A stretch of DNA of 64,000 nucleotides from Pseudomonas mendocina (GTDB lineage: Bacteria; Pseudomonadota; Gammaproteobacteria; Pseudomonadales; Pseudomonadaceae). The position numbers and the translations under genes are program-made. The first letter of the stretch is position 1. Each line of letters begins with the position of its first letter. The stretch is taken from the NCBI RefSeq assembly GCF_900636545.1, contig NZ_LR134290.1, positions 806,001 through 870,000 of the forward strand, written 5' to 3'. Under the pieces are notes generated by a model, which was given only the letters and a program-made list of their open reading frames with translations, ran no database searches and was not told the origin of the DNA. Shown here piece by piece: positions 52,924-62,336 of this stretch.

Positions 52924-54189
52924 TTAGCCGTAGCGCTTCTTGGCTTCGATGGCCAGGCCACTACCAATGCTGCCGAAGGTGTTGCCTTCCACGCTACGCG
53001 CTTTGGGCAGCATCGCCGCCACGCTCTGGCGCAGCGCCGGCACGCCGCTGGAACCGCCGGTGAAAAACAGCGTATCGACCTGATCAGCGGCGATGTCGGC
53101 ATCGGCTAGCAACTGCGTGAGGCTGGCGCGGATACGTTCGAGCAGCGGCTCGATGGCGTTCTCGAACAAGGGGCGGGTCAGTTCTGCGAGCAGGCCCGGT
53201 TCGATGCGTGACAGGTCGATGGGACGTGCATCCTGTTCGCTCAGGGCGATCTTGCTCTCCTCGACCTGCATTGCCAGCCAGTGCCCGGCGCGTTGCTCGA
53301 TCAGGCCGAACAGGCGATCGATGCCGGTGGCGTCGACGATGTCGTAGCGCATGTTCTGCAGGGCCAGCTGGGTCTTCTGCGCGTACAGCGCATTGATGGT
53401 GTGCCAGGTGGCCAGGTTGAGGTGGTAGCTGGTGGGCATGAAGGCGTCGCTCTTCATCCGGCTGCCGTAGCCGAACAGCGGCATCACCCCGGACAGCGAC
53501 AGCTGCTTGTCGAAGTCGGTACCGCCGATGTGCACGCCGCCGGTGGCGAGAATGTCCTGCTGACGTTCGGCCAGGTGGTGGCGCTCGGGCGCCAGGCGCA
53601 CCAGGGAGAAGTCCGAGGTACCGCCGCCGATGTCGACGATCAGCACCAGCTCCTCGCGATCTAGGCTCGACTCGTAGTCGAAGGCTGCGGCGATGGGCTC
53701 GTACTGGAAGGACACCTCCTTGAAACCGAGTTTGTGCGCCACGGCCACCAGGGTGTTCTGCGCCTCCTGGTCAGCGACCGGGTCGTCGTCGACGAAGAAC
53801 ACCGGGCGGCCCAATACCACTTCTTCGAAGGGTCGCTCAGCCTGGGCTTCGGCGCGTTTTTTCAGCTCACCGATGAAGAAACCGAGCAGGTCCTTGAATG
53901 GCAGGGCGCTGCCCAGCACGGTGGTTTCGCTCTTCAGCAGCTTGGAGCCCAGCAGGCTCTTGAGCGAGCGCATCAGGCGGCCTTCGTAGCCTTCCAGGTA
54001 TTCGTGCAGGGCCAGGCGACCGTAGACCGGGCGACGTTCCTCGGTGTTGAAGAAGATCACCGAGGGCAGTGTGATCTTGCCGTCTTCCAAGGGCAGCAGG
54101 CTGTCCTGGCCGGGGCGCAGCCAGCCGACGGTGGAGTTGGAGGTGCCGAAGTCGATGCCGCAGGCGCGGGCGGGCGTAGAGAAGGACAT
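52924..54189 (-). CDS. Hsp70 family chaperone-like protein (YegD type)
   Basis: A 421-residue protein from the ATG at 54189 (MSFSTPARACGIDFGTSNST). It has the actin/Hsp70 nucleotide-binding fold: GIDFGTSNS, the second phosphate loop VDIGGGTSDFSLV and an adenosine motif FTGGSSGVPALRQ. It lacks the substrate-binding domain of DnaK, as YegD proteins do. A TTG 18 nt further upstream is not needed. The function of YegD is unknown. It lies 64 nt downstream of the UPF0104-type gene on the same strand. Confidence 0.92.
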   Translation of the reverse strand: MSFSTPARACGIDFGTSNSTVGWLRPGQDSLLPLEDGKITLPSVIFFNTEERRPVYGRLALHEYLEGYEGRLMRSLKSLLGSKLLKSETTVLGSALPFKDLLGFFIGELKKRAEAQAERPFEEVVLGRPVFFVDDDPVADQEAQNTLVAVAHKLGFKEVSFQYEPIAAAFDYESSLDREELVLIVDIGGGTSDFSLVRLAPERHHLAERQQDILATGGVHIGGTDFDKQLSLSGVMPLFGYGSRMKSDAFMPTSYHLNLATWHTINALYAQKTQLALQNMRYDIVDATGIDRLFGLIEQRAGHWLAMQVEESKIALSEQDARPIDLSRIEPGLLAELTRPLFENAIEPLLERIRASLTQLLADADIAADQVDTLFFTGGSSGVPALRQSVAAMLPKARSVEGNTFGSIGSGLAIEAKKRYG

Positions 54190-54253
54190 GGAAACGCAGG
54201 GCCGCAAAAAATGGCCGCGTATTCTATGTCAGCGTCGCGCTGACGGCGAGTCG

Positions 54254-55228
54254 TCAGGACGGCAGGTTGCTGCCACGCTGTCTTTCCTTCCACTGGCTCC
54301 ATTCGAAGCCCAGCACCACCAGCAGCGACAAGGCAAAGGGCAGCAGCAGGTAGAACACGCGGAACACGATCAGCGCGGCCAGTACGTCGGCGGCAGGAAT
54401 TTCCGGCAGGGCGGCGAGGAAGGTCACTTCCAGTACGCCCAGGCCACCCGGCGCATGGGACAACAGCGCCAGGGAGAAGGAGGCGAGAAACACGCCGAGC
54501 ACTACCAGATAGCCGGGGTGATTGTCCGCTGGCAGGGCGAAGTAGATGATCGCCGCGGCGCAGAGCAGCTCCAGCGGGCCGGCCAGCAGTTGACGGCTGA
54601 CAATCGGCAGACGTGGATATTCCACATGCAGCTTGCCCAGAGTCCAGGGTTTGAACTGCAGCCAGGAGCCCAGTACGTAGAGGCCGACCACACTCAGCAG
54701 CACGCCGCCGATGACCATCGAGACCAACGGGGTGATGTTGGCGACCCTGTGGATCAGGTCGGGCTGGGCGATCAGTACGCAGCCGCTGGCGAGCAGCGTG
54801 CCGAGGGCGAAGGTGAAAGAGCAGAAGACGATGAGAATGCCGATCTCTTGCGGCGTCAGGCCCTTGCTGCGATAGGCGCGATAACGCACGACGGCCCCGG
54901 AAAATACCGAGGCGCCGATATTGTGAGCCAGGGCGTAGGTGGTGAAGGAGCACAGGGTGATGAAGCGCCAGGGAATCTTCTTGCCGAGATGAGCGACGGC
55001 GATGCGGTCGTACCAGGCCAGGGCCCAATAGGCGCCGAGGGTAGCCGCTGCGGCAAGCAGCCAGTTCATGTGGGAGATCGCTTCGATGCTGCCCTTGATC
55101 TCGTCGAGGGAGATATTGCGCAGCTCGCGGTAGAGCAGAAAGCCAGACAGCACCACGGCACTGAGCCCGATCAGCGTCCAGATCAGGTCGCTGCGCTTCA
55201 GTTTGGGTTTGGCTTCTACGACAGACAC
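54254..55228 (-). CDS. Lysylphosphatidylglycerol synthase-type TM protein (UPF0104)
   Basis: A 324-residue inner-membrane protein with about eight transmembrane segments. The motifs YALAHNIGASVFSGAVVRYRAYRSKGLT and HAPGGLGVLEVTFLA, both shortened here, are the signatures of the UPF0104/LPG-synthase flippase-like domain. There is no soluble synthase domain, so it is more likely a transporter-like or lipid-flipping protein than a lysyl-PG synthase. Confidence 0.88.
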   Translation of the reverse strand: MSVVEAKPKLKRSDLIWTLIGLSAVVLSGFLLYRELRNISLDEIKGSIEAISHMNWLLAAAATLGAYWALAWYDRIAVAHLGKKIPWRFITLCSFTTYALAHNIGASVFSGAVVRYRAYRSKGLTPQEIGILIVFCSFTFALGTLLASGCVLIAQPDLIHRVANITPLVSMVIGGVLLSVVGLYVLGSWLQFKPWTLGKLHVEYPRLPIVSRQLLAGPLELLCAAAIIYFALPADNHPGYLVVLGVFLASFSLALLSHAPGGLGVLEVTFLAALPEIPAADVLAALIVFRVFYLLLPFALSLLVVLGFEWSQWKERQRGSNLPS

Positions 55229-55438
55229 CGCTATTCCTCGTTCACCAGGCCCCGGGGTAGTGGGGCCGCATGCCTCTGTCGAGGCGGCTGTTCACCGGCT
55301 AACCGGCCATTTGCAACGGCCGTAGGCGGATCGTGCCCGCGCGGCGCGCTGCGCAGTATCAGGGAGCCGCCGCCAGTACTCAACTGGCAAGCATGCAGGC
55401 GCCCCTCAGTAGTTGTGTCAGCGATTGTCCTGATACGT

Positions 55439-55876
55439 TCATATCCAGGCCAGTGTCAGCGCCGCCAGCACCGCGTAGCGGCCAGCTTTGGCCAGGGTGA
55501 CGATGAGCAGAAATATCCACAGGCGCTCGCGCATCACCCCGGCAACCAGCGTCAAAGGGTCGCCGATCACCGGCATCCAACTGAGCAGCAACGACCAGCG
55601 ACCATAACGGGCATACCAGGCCTGCGCCTGTTGCAACCGAACCGGGCTGACGGGAAACCAGCGCCGCTCGCGGTAATGCTCGATCGAGCGCCCCAGCAGC
55701 CAGTTGACCCATGAGCCCAGCACGTTGCCCAGGGTCGCGGCAAGCAGCAGCGCCCATAGCGGATGCTGGCCGGCCAGCAACAGCGCCACCAGTACGGCCT
55801 CGGACTGCAGGGGTAACAGCGTTGCCGCGCCGAAGGCGGAAAGAAACAGAGCCGGGTAGGCGGAAAGACCGAACAT
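55439..55876 (-). CDS. YqaA family (DedA-like) membrane protein
   Basis: A 145-residue protein with about four hydrophobic segments. The conserved SNARE-associated/DedA core includes AATLGNVLGSWVNWLLGR and LSWMPVIGDPLTLVAGVMR, ending in LAKAGRYAVLAALTLAW. Such YqaA proteins are inner-membrane proteins of unclear role, perhaps in lipid transport. It is 33 nt downstream of the VC0807-like gene and is transcribed with it. Confidence 0.88.
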   Translation of the reverse strand: MFGLSAYPALFLSAFGAATLLPLQSEAVLVALLLAGQHPLWALLLAATLGNVLGSWVNWLLGRSIEHYRERRWFPVSPVRLQQAQAWYARYGRWSLLLSWMPVIGDPLTLVAGVMRERLWIFLLIVTLAKAGRYAVLAALTLAWI

Positions 55877-55909
55877 GTTCAGCGCTGCCGACCCTGAGGT
55901 CGGCGCGGC

Positions 55910-56638
55910 TCAGTTCTGCGATTCCTGGCCGCTATTGGCCATGATCTCTTCCAAGTTCAGCCCGGTCAGGCCATGAATGGTCTTCCACAGGTAGTAGAAG
56001 ATGGCCATCAGCATGATCATCGAGGGAATGGCGATCATCGGATAGCTGAGCAGGGTCATGCGCCCCAGCTCGTCGTTGAACGCCTCGGTGCCGGCCGGGC
56101 TGACCACGATCCACTTGGCCAGCACGTAGTTCATGAACGAGGAGAAGAAGAAGGTGCCGCTGAGCCAGTAGGTCGCGCGCATCAGCCGTGTTTCGAAATG
56201 CTCGACGTGGCCGCCTTGTTCCAGGCGATCATGGATCTTGTCGACGTTGAGTACGGTCTTGTTGAACAGCAGGGTGCGGATCAGCGGATAGCGGGTGCGG
56301 GTGGACACCAGCACGGCGATGCCGATCAGACCGGGAATGGCGGCCTCCTTCACCGCCAGCCATTGGGTATCCAGATGCAGCAGGCCAATCCCGCCGGTCA
56401 GCGCCACACTGATCAGGCCGAGCAGGGCGATGAAATTGAATTTGCGGTACTTGATCAGCTCGAACGCTCCCCAGCCCAAGGGGAAGGCCAGGGCCAGCAG
56501 CAACGCGCCGTCGGCGCCGAGGCGGTGTTCGCCACTGAGCTTCATCAAAATGAACGAGGGAATCAGGATGCTGATGGCCAGATCGATCAGGGGGCGGGGC
56601 TTGTGTGTCGGGGTACGGCTGTCAGTGGTGGCGGTCAT
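55910..56638 (-). CDS. VC0807 family membrane protein
   Basis: A 242-residue protein with about six hydrophobic segments (for example LIDLAISILIPSFILMKLSG, NFIALLGLISVALTGGIGLL, SYPMIAIPSMIMLMAIFYYL). The layout, including the basic loop RTRYPLIRTLLFNKTVLN, matches VC0807-type proteins distantly related to intracellular-septation IspZ-like proteins. The function is unknown. It begins the two-gene unit with the YqaA-type gene. Confidence 0.75.
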   Translation of the reverse strand: MTATTDSRTPTHKPRPLIDLAISILIPSFILMKLSGEHRLGADGALLLALAFPLGWGAFELIKYRKFNFIALLGLISVALTGGIGLLHLDTQWLAVKEAAIPGLIGIAVLVSTRTRYPLIRTLLFNKTVLNVDKIHDRLEQGGHVEHFETRLMRATYWLSGTFFFSSFMNYVLAKWIVVSPAGTEAFNDELGRMTLLSYPMIAIPSMIMLMAIFYYLWKTIHGLTGLNLEEIMANSGQESQN

Positions 56639-56804
56639 GGTAACTGGAGTCTGCGTAGGAAGCCCGATGATCGCCTGCCCGGCGCGCCAGAGCTAGCCCG
56701 ACTGTCGGGTTTGAATGTGAAAAAGTATGAGTCGACAGCTTGCCGACAGGAGGCGCGCGACGCAATGGCGCTGCTAAAGTGATGGCGAGGCTCTGGAGTC
56801 GAAC

Positions 56805-57728
56805 ATGCCGAGAATCACCCCCTTCATTTGCCTGCTGCTGAGCGCCGCGTGGCTGGCGGTGCCCTCTGCCTGGGCGCGTGAATGCATTGGCCTGGTGCCG
56901 GCCGGCTCCTCGTCCTACTGGGCCGAGCTGGAGGCTGGAGCGAGGCGTACTGCCGCCGACCTGCAGCTGGAACTTTATACCCGCGGGCCAGCACAGGAGG
57001 GCCGCGTCGAGGTGCAACTGCAACTGATCGACCACGTTCTCGCCCATGGCTGCAAGGCGTTGATCATCGCACCGGCCGGCGACGCCATCGATACACGTAT
57101 CGCTGCTTTGCGCGCCGAAGGCATTCCTACCGTCTACGTTGATCGCAGTGTCGCCGGTGAAGGCGCCTATGCGCTGGTGGCGACCGACAACTTCCTTGCC
57201 GGCCAGTTGGCCGGGCAGCAGTTGGCAGAGCGTCTGGGGCGCGGTGGTCGGGTTGGCGTATTGCGCCTGCGCCCTGGCCTGCAATCGACCGAAGAGCGCG
57301 AGCGCGGCTTTCTGCTGGCAGCCCAATCGGCAGGGCTGCAGGTAGTGTTCGATACCTATCTGGGCGATGACCGCCAGCGCATCGTCCAGGCCCTGAGCGA
57401 GCAACTACCCAGGCTCGACGGCCTGTTCAGCCCCAATGGCACCAGCAGTCGGGCAACCTTGGCGGCCCTGCGCCAGCTGGGCAAGGCCGGGCAGGTAGAC
57501 CTCGTCGGCTTCGACGGGGGCGAGCCGCTGTTCAGTGCGCTGCGCGAGGGACAGATCCAGGCCCTGTTGCTGCAACAACCGCAGGCGATGGGGGATCATG
57601 CGGTGCGCCTGGTGCAGCGTGCCCTGAGCGGTGAACGGGCCATTTCGCGTCTGCAGTTGCTGCTCGAACCTCGTGTAATGACCGCCAGGGATTTGGCTGA
57701 TACGACCGCGCCCGCACAAGCTTGGTGA
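56805..57728 (+). CDS. Orphan periplasmic sugar-binding protein (RbsB type)
   Basis: A 307-residue protein with a signal peptide (MPRITPFICLLLSAAWLAVP, then SAWA). The mature part follows the type I periplasmic-binding fold (LVPAGSSSYWAELEAGARRTAADL, in conserved blocks; ALIIAPAGDAIDTRI; GLFSPNGTSSRATLAAL). No permease or ATPase genes are nearby, so it may serve a separate receptor or chemotaxis system. The ligand is unknown. Confidence 0.85.
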   Translation: MPRITPFICLLLSAAWLAVPSAWARECIGLVPAGSSSYWAELEAGARRTAADLQLELYTRGPAQEGRVEVQLQLIDHVLAHGCKALIIAPAGDAIDTRIAALRAEGIPTVYVDRSVAGEGAYALVATDNFLAGQLAGQQLAERLGRGGRVGVLRLRPGLQSTEERERGFLLAAQSAGLQVVFDTYLGDDRQRIVQALSEQLPRLDGLFSPNGTSSRATLAALRQLGKAGQVDLVGFDGGEPLFSALREGQIQALLLQQPQAMGDHAVRLVQRALSGERAISRLQLLLEPRVMTARDLADTTAPAQAW

Positions 57729-57806
57729 TGAATTGCGCTGGCGTTTATGATCCTGCGTCGGACGCCCTGAATTCGCTGTAGGGCGTGCCCTTGACGGTAT
57801 TGCGTA

Positions 57807-58580
57807 ATGAACCTGAAGTATCCGGTCGCGGTTCTGTTGCTACTTGGCAGCCTTAGCGCCCATCTGTCGGCCGCCGAGTTGCGGCTGTACACCGAAGACT
57901 ACCGACCGTTCAGCTATCTGCAGGACGGCAAGCCCAGCGGCATGGCTGTGGCTGTGATCGAGGCGCTGATCCGCCGTACCGGCGAAACGGCACATATCGA
58001 GCTGGTGCCCTGGACGCGCGGCTATCATCAGGTTCGCCATCAGGCCGATAGCGCGCTGTTTTCTACCGTGCGTACGGTGCAGCGTGAGGCCGAGTTTCAG
58101 TGGGTCGGGCCAATCGCGCGCGGCCATACGCGTTTCTACACGTTCAAAGATGCCGGGCTGCGCGTCGCCAGTCTCGATGATGTACGCCAACTCGGCACAC
58201 TTGCCATACCCAAACAGTGGTACAGCTACGAGCTGTTGCGTGAGCAGAATCTGCAGAACCTGTATGGCGTATCGACCCCGCAGGACATGCTGCGCATGTT
58301 TCGCCACGGCCGGGTCAAGCTGTTGCTGGCCAACACCCTTACGCTCGATGGCATGCTCGCCGAACAGGGCATGCATGCCGGGCAGTTGCAGGCGCAATTC
58401 GACCTGATGCCCAACGACTCCTACATCGCCTTTTCCCTGCACACCGATGCCGCCCGCGTCGCCCGTTGGCAGAGCGCGCTGCAGGACATGCGCCATGACG
58501 GCAGCCTGGAGCGCATCTATCGGCACTGGTTTCCACATGTCGACGAGCGAGCATTGGCCGATCTGCTGCGCGCCGATTGA
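57807..58580 (+). CDS. Orphan periplasmic solute-binding protein (SBP_bac_3 type), copy 1
   Basis: A 257-residue protein with a signal peptide (MNLKYPVAVLLLLGSLSAHL, then SAAE). The family 3 solute-binding fold is visible: LRLYTEDYRPFSYLQDGKPS, ALFSTVRTVQREAEFQWVGP and the C-terminal DGSLERIYRHWFP. It is a clear paralogue of the next gene, sharing short motifs such as TEDxxPxSxxxDG and LPKQWYxYE-like. There is no transporter beside it. It could act as a periplasmic sensor input. Confidence 0.87.
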   Translation: MNLKYPVAVLLLLGSLSAHLSAAELRLYTEDYRPFSYLQDGKPSGMAVAVIEALIRRTGETAHIELVPWTRGYHQVRHQADSALFSTVRTVQREAEFQWVGPIARGHTRFYTFKDAGLRVASLDDVRQLGTLAIPKQWYSYELLREQNLQNLYGVSTPQDMLRMFRHGRVKLLLANTLTLDGMLAEQGMHAGQLQAQFDLMPNDSYIAFSLHTDAARVARWQSALQDMRHDGSLERIYRHWFPHVDERALADLLRAD

Positions 58581-58635
58581 CGCTGCTGCATTGCGCATCG
58601 TGGCTTGTTAGGCTGCAAGCGGGAGGGGTGGAGTG

Positions 58636-59391
58636 ATGGGCAAGCGCTTGCATCGATGGTTGTGCGTCTTGCTGGTGGCGCTATGTGCGTCGGCCGAAGC
58701 ACAGTTGCGCCTGCTCACCGAGGATGCGCCGCCGATGAGTTTCATACGCGATGGCGAACCCAGCGGTTTTGCCATCGAGGTAGTCAGGGCCTTGTTGGCG
58801 CGTACCGGCGACACCGGGCAGATCGAGTTGATGCCCTGGACGCGTGCCCTCTATCTGGCCCAGCAGGACGAAGACATTGCCCTTTTCTCCACCGTGCGTA
58901 CGCCCGAACGTGAGGATAAGTTCCACTGGGTCGGCCCCATCGTCGTAGGCACCACCAGCTTCTACTCGCTGAAAGCCCGCAAGCTGGTCATCGACACCTT
59001 GCAGCAGGCCGCAGCCAGCGGTCCTCTGGCGCTGCCCAAACAGTGGTACACCTACGAAACCCTGAGTGCCAAGGGTTTCACCAACCTCTATGGCGTACCC
59101 AGGTCGAAGCAGATGATGACCATGCTCAAGCACGGACGGGTCAACCTGATCGCCACCGAGGACCTGACCCTGGCTGGTGAGCTGGCCGCTGTCGAACTCA
59201 AGCCGCAGGATGTCACCGCGCACGTGCCGTTCATGCGCTCGGCCTATTACATCGCCTTTTCCCCGCAGACCTCGGTAGTCCGTGTGGTGCGCTGGCAGCG
59301 TGCATTGCAGCAGATGCACGAGGACGGCAGCCTCGAGGCCATCCTCAGGCGCTGGCTGCCGCATGCACCGATGCCGCCGATGGAACCGTAG
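58636..59391 (+). CDS. Orphan periplasmic solute-binding protein (SBP_bac_3 type), copy 2
   Basis: A 251-residue protein from the ATG at 58636 (MGKRLHRWLCVLLVALCASA), with GGGAGGGG about 8 nt upstream; an in-frame GTG at 58633 is less likely. It has the same fold and motifs as the preceding gene (LRLLTEDAPPMSFIRDGEPS, LALPKQWYTYE, MHEDGSLEAILRRWLP). The two genes are tandem duplicates that have diverged strongly. The ligand is unknown. Confidence 0.87.
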   Translation: MGKRLHRWLCVLLVALCASAEAQLRLLTEDAPPMSFIRDGEPSGFAIEVVRALLARTGDTGQIELMPWTRALYLAQQDEDIALFSTVRTPEREDKFHWVGPIVVGTTSFYSLKARKLVIDTLQQAAASGPLALPKQWYTYETLSAKGFTNLYGVPRSKQMMTMLKHGRVNLIATEDLTLAGELAAVELKPQDVTAHVPFMRSAYYIAFSPQTSVVRVVRWQRALQQMHEDGSLEAILRRWLPHAPMPPMEP

Positions 59392-59444
59392 CGGCTCGCG
59401 AGACGACTGGTTAACCTGAGCACTGCAAGCCACCGAGCCCGATC

Positions 59445-60446
59445 ATGTCGCGTCCCAATGTCACTCTTGATCTGCGCAGCCGCGCCGGGTTGTTCGCTCA
59501 CCTGGGGGCGATGGAGCGGGCGGGCGTGCCCATCGATCGAGCGCTGGCCAGCTTGAGTCTCGGCGTGCGCCATGAGACCGCTGTGAAGCGCTTGCGGCAG
59601 ATGGTGGGCAATGGACGCGACCTGGCGAGTTCCGGCCAGTTGAGTGGCGTGTTCACGCCACTGGAAAGCGCCTTGGTGCGTGCCGCGCAGGAAGCCGGCG
59701 CACTGGCGCATATCTACGAGCAACTGGCGCAGCGTTACGAGGCGCAGGCACGCCACGCCGCCGAGCTCGTCTCACGTTTGCTGCTGCCCGCAGGCGTGTT
59801 GATGCTGGCGCTGGCGGTCAAACCCTTGCCCGCCTTGGTCGCTGGAACCCTGAGTGCCGCTGGCTACCTCGCGGCCGTGCTGCTACCCGTATTGTGGCTA
59901 TCGATATTGCTGTTCGGCGCACGCGCGTTGTGGCGGCGCTGGCAGCAGCGGCGAACCGATCAGCCTGGCCCGTTCGACGATCTACTACTGGCCATGCCGG
60001 TGCTCGGTAGCTTGCAGCGTCGTGCGGACATGCGAAATTTCTGCGACAGCCTCGGGCTGTTGCTGGAGGCGGGGATGCCGGTACTCGATGCCCTGCCGCG
60101 TGCCAGCAGCGCGGTGAGCAATGCGAGGCTGCGGCGGGATTTCGCCAATCTGGCGCCGCGAGTCGCTGCCGGACAATCACTGGTGCGCGCCTTCGATGGG
60201 CTGAGCTTTCCCGGCAAAGCGATGCTGATCGGCGTGCTCAATACCGGTGAGGCCACCGGTCGGCCCGGTGAGGCGCTGCTGCGCTTCGCCCGCCTGCAGG
60301 CGCAGCAACTGGCCACGACCCAGCAGATGTTGGCGAGCTGGGCGCCGCGGCTGTTCTATCTGGCTGTCGCGATCTGGATGGCGTACGGCCTGTTGACCGG
60401 CGGCGGCTTCTTCCCGGCGCTGCCAGCGGAGCTGGCTGGCCGATAA
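59445..60446 (+). CDS. Orphan type II secretion F / PilC-like protein
   Basis: A 333-residue protein with two GspF-type domains: the first around 5-120 ([20 protein letters not shown]) and the second around 190-310 ([21 protein letters not shown], then [19 protein letters not shown]). Three hydrophobic segments lie at about 110-155 and 305-325. Members form the inner-membrane platform of T2SS or type IV pili. No other T2SS or pilus genes are near, so this copy is an orphan or a specialised helper. Confidence 0.88.
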   Translation: MSRPNVTLDLRSRAGLFAHLGAMERAGVPIDRALASLSLGVRHETAVKRLRQMVGNGRDLASSGQLSGVFTPLESALVRAAQEAGALAHIYEQLAQRYEAQARHAAELVSRLLLPAGVLMLALAVKPLPALVAGTLSAAGYLAAVLLPVLWLSILLFGARALWRRWQQRRTDQPGPFDDLLLAMPVLGSLQRRADMRNFCDSLGLLLEAGMPVLDALPRASSAVSNARLRRDFANLAPRVAAGQSLVRAFDGLSFPGKAMLIGVLNTGEATGRPGEALLRFARLQAQQLATTQQMLASWAPRLFYLAVAIWMAYGLLTGGGFFPALPAELAGR

Positions 60447-60574
60447 ATTGCTGGTCATCCGCCACGGCGATCCGTTTGAAAGCTGGCAGCAAGTGCCTTG
60501 CGCTAGCATTCGTCACGTCTACGCCATTACTAAAAAGAGAAAAAAGCGATTCAACTGACTTTGGAATACGCCCC

Positions 60575-61447
60575 ATGCCCATCCTGCAACGTGCATCCCA
60601 CCATGAGCTACGCAGCGCCTTTCGTGCTCTGCTGGCTTCCGACCGCTGCTATCACACCGCGTCGGTCTTCGATCCCATGTCCGCCCGCATCGCCGCCGAC
60701 CTCGATTTCGAGGTCGGCATCCTTGGTGGCTCCGTCGCCTCTCTGCAGGTGCTCGGTGCGCCGGATTTTGCCCTGATCACCCTCAGCGAGTTCGTCGAGC
60801 AGGCCGCGCGCATCGGCCGCGTCGCCCGCCTGCCGGTGATCGCCGATGCCGACCACGGTTACGGCAACGCGCTCAACGTGATGCGCACCGTGGTCGAGCT
60901 GGAACGCGCTGGCGTCGCCGCGCTGACCATCGAAGACACCCTGCTGCCGGCCCAGTTCGGTCGCAAGTCCACCGACCTGATCTCCATCGAGGAGGGCGTC
61001 GGCAAGATCCTCGCCGCGCTGGAAGCGCGCGTCGACCCCGAACTCTCCATCATCGCCCGGACCCACGCCGGGGTGCTGGAGGTGGACGAAGTGATCCGCC
61101 GCACCCGCGCCTATGAGGCCGCTGGCGCCGATGGCATCTGCCTGGTCGGGGTCAGGGATTTCGCCCACCTGGAGCAGATCACCGCAGGTCTCAAGGTGCC
61201 GCTGATGCTGGTTACCTACGGCAACCCCGAGCTGCGCGACAACCAGCGCCTGGCGCGCCTCGGCGTACGCATCGTGGTCAACGGCCACGCTGCCTACTTC
61301 GCCGCGATCAAGGCCACCTACGACTGCCTGCGCGAACAGCGCGGTGCGCAGCCGTGCGACCTCAATGCCACCGAGCTGACTCACAAATACACCATGCCCG
61401 AGGACTACATCCTTTGGGCCAAGGAGTTCATGGAAGTCCGCGAGTAA
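60575..61447 (+). CDS. Oxaloacetate decarboxylase-type enzyme (isocitrate lyase/PEP mutase family)
   Basis: A 290-residue protein from the ATG at 60575 ([16 protein letters not shown]). It has the ICL/PEPM beta/alpha-barrel: [20 protein letters not shown], the metal-binding [12 protein letters not shown] and [13 protein letters not shown], and [20 protein letters not shown]. It is close to the P. aeruginosa PA4872 type, characterised as an oxaloacetate decarboxylase. The gene order here is the same as there. Confidence 0.88.
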   Translation: MPILQRASHHELRSAFRALLASDRCYHTASVFDPMSARIAADLDFEVGILGGSVASLQVLGAPDFALITLSEFVEQAARIGRVARLPVIADADHGYGNALNVMRTVVELERAGVAALTIEDTLLPAQFGRKSTDLISIEEGVGKILAALEARVDPELSIIARTHAGVLEVDEVIRRTRAYEAAGADGICLVGVRDFAHLEQITAGLKVPLMLVTYGNPELRDNQRLARLGVRIVVNGHAAYFAAIKATYDCLREQRGAQPCDLNATELTHKYTMPEDYILWAKEFMEVRE

Positions 61448-61516
61448 CGACCAGCAGCACTTGCACTTCGCATTCTCCGGGCGCATATCTGTCTGGAGAG
61501 TGCTAGGAGGATGAGC

Positions 61517-61783
61517 ATGGCCGGTGGTTGGGCAAGCGACGACGCAGTTCAGGAACAGATCGACAGCAGCATCGAGGACGCCGTCGCGCGTGCCCGTAGC
61601 CAGTTGCCGAAAGGTGAGAGCCTGCGTCACTGCGAAGAGTGCGATGCGGCCATTCCCGAGGCCCGTCGCCAGGCGATTCCCGGCGTGCGCCTGTGCGTCA
61701 ATTGCCAGGCCGAGCACGACCGCGAGAACGCCGCTTTCAGCGGTTACAACCGCCGTGGCAGCAAGGACAGCCAGTTGCGCTGA
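61517..61783 (+). CDS. DksA/TraR-type C4 zinc-finger protein (PA4870-like)
   Basis: An 88-residue protein. The AGGAGG at 61505-61510 touches the ATG at 61511 directly, so the ATG at 61517, with 6-nt spacing, is the better start (MAGGWASDDAVQEQ). Two CxxC pairs (HCEECDAAIPEARR and RLCVNCQAEHD) form the zinc finger of DksA/TraR proteins, and the N-terminal helix is short. Such small proteins bind RNA polymerase and may modify the ppGpp response. The last codons (KDSQLR) recur as a non-coding copy at 62535-62558. Confidence 0.92.
   Translation: MAGGWASDDAVQEQIDSSIEDAVARARSQLPKGESLRHCEECDAAIPEARRQAIPGVRLCVNCQAEHDRENAAFSGYNRRGSKDSQLR
61762..61779 (+). repeat. Direct repeat, copy A (in the DksA-like gene 3' end)
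   Basis: CAAGGACAGCCAGTTGCG is identical to 62535-62552. The matching stretch continues as nTGA in both places. The two copies bracket the DUF3592 gene. Confidence 0.8.
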
Positions 61784-61789
61784 AAAAAC

Positions 61790-61923
61790 TCAGAACAGCG
61801 CACCGATATAGACTGCTCTGCCAATCCCGGCCTGAATGCCGAGATTGGCGCCTGCCATCAACAGGGCGCCATTGGCGGATTGCATCAGCTTGCGGGTCAG
61901 TATCGGCGAGATGGTGACGTTGG
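61790..61923 (-). pseudogene. Possible 3' remnant of a degraded gene
   Basis: On the minus strand an open stretch of about 44 codons ends in a normal stop at 61790 (…TISPILTRKLMQSANGALL…QAGIGRAVYIGALF). It has protein-like composition but no start; an in-frame TGA precedes it. It may be the end of a gene broken in the past. Low confidence, since it could be chance. Confidence 0.3.
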
Positions 61924-61937
61924 CTCATCCGCTTGCT

Positions 61938-62336
61938 TTATGGGCGTCTGAATAGGGTCAGCAACCCGCTGACCATGAAGATGGAACCCAGCAGCCCGAG
62001 AAAGGCCGAGACGCCCCAGAGCGCGCCGAAATCATCGATCACGGCAGAGGTTTCCGGTGCCTCGGCCCGGTAGTAGACCTTTACCTGCATGCCAACCTGA
62101 TAGCCGTAAATCCAGCCGCCCTGGGGGTAAGAAATACGGGCGCCGCTGTTATCGGTGAAGGCTATTTCAGGGTGAGAGCTGCCTGCATTGAGGGCGACGA
62201 CATTACCGTCGGCCTGAAGGGCGGAGTCTAGAAGGTCCAGGCGGGCGGAGGTCTGCACGACCGTTGCGGTAATCAGTGCGAGGCCTGCCAAGGTGAAGAA
62301 ACCGCCCTTGAGCAGGCGAGATGGAGTAGTGAGCAT
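61938..62336 (-). CDS. DUF3592 domain-containing membrane protein
   Basis: A 132-residue protein from the ATG at 62336 (MLTTPSRLLKGGFFTLAGLA), with AGGAA 9 nt upstream; the ATG at 62360 has no such site. Two transmembrane segments flank an extracytoplasmic loop (YPQGGWIYGYQVGMQVKVYYRA) typical of DUF3592. The function is unknown. The gene lies within a segment bounded by direct repeats (61762 and 62535), which suggests it was inserted. Confidence 0.78.
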   Translation of the reverse strand: MLTTPSRLLKGGFFTLAGLALITATVVQTSARLDLLDSALQADGNVVALNAGSSHPEIAFTDNSGARISYPQGGWIYGYQVGMQVKVYYRAEAPETSAVIDDFGALWGVSAFLGLLGSIFMVSGLLTLFRRP

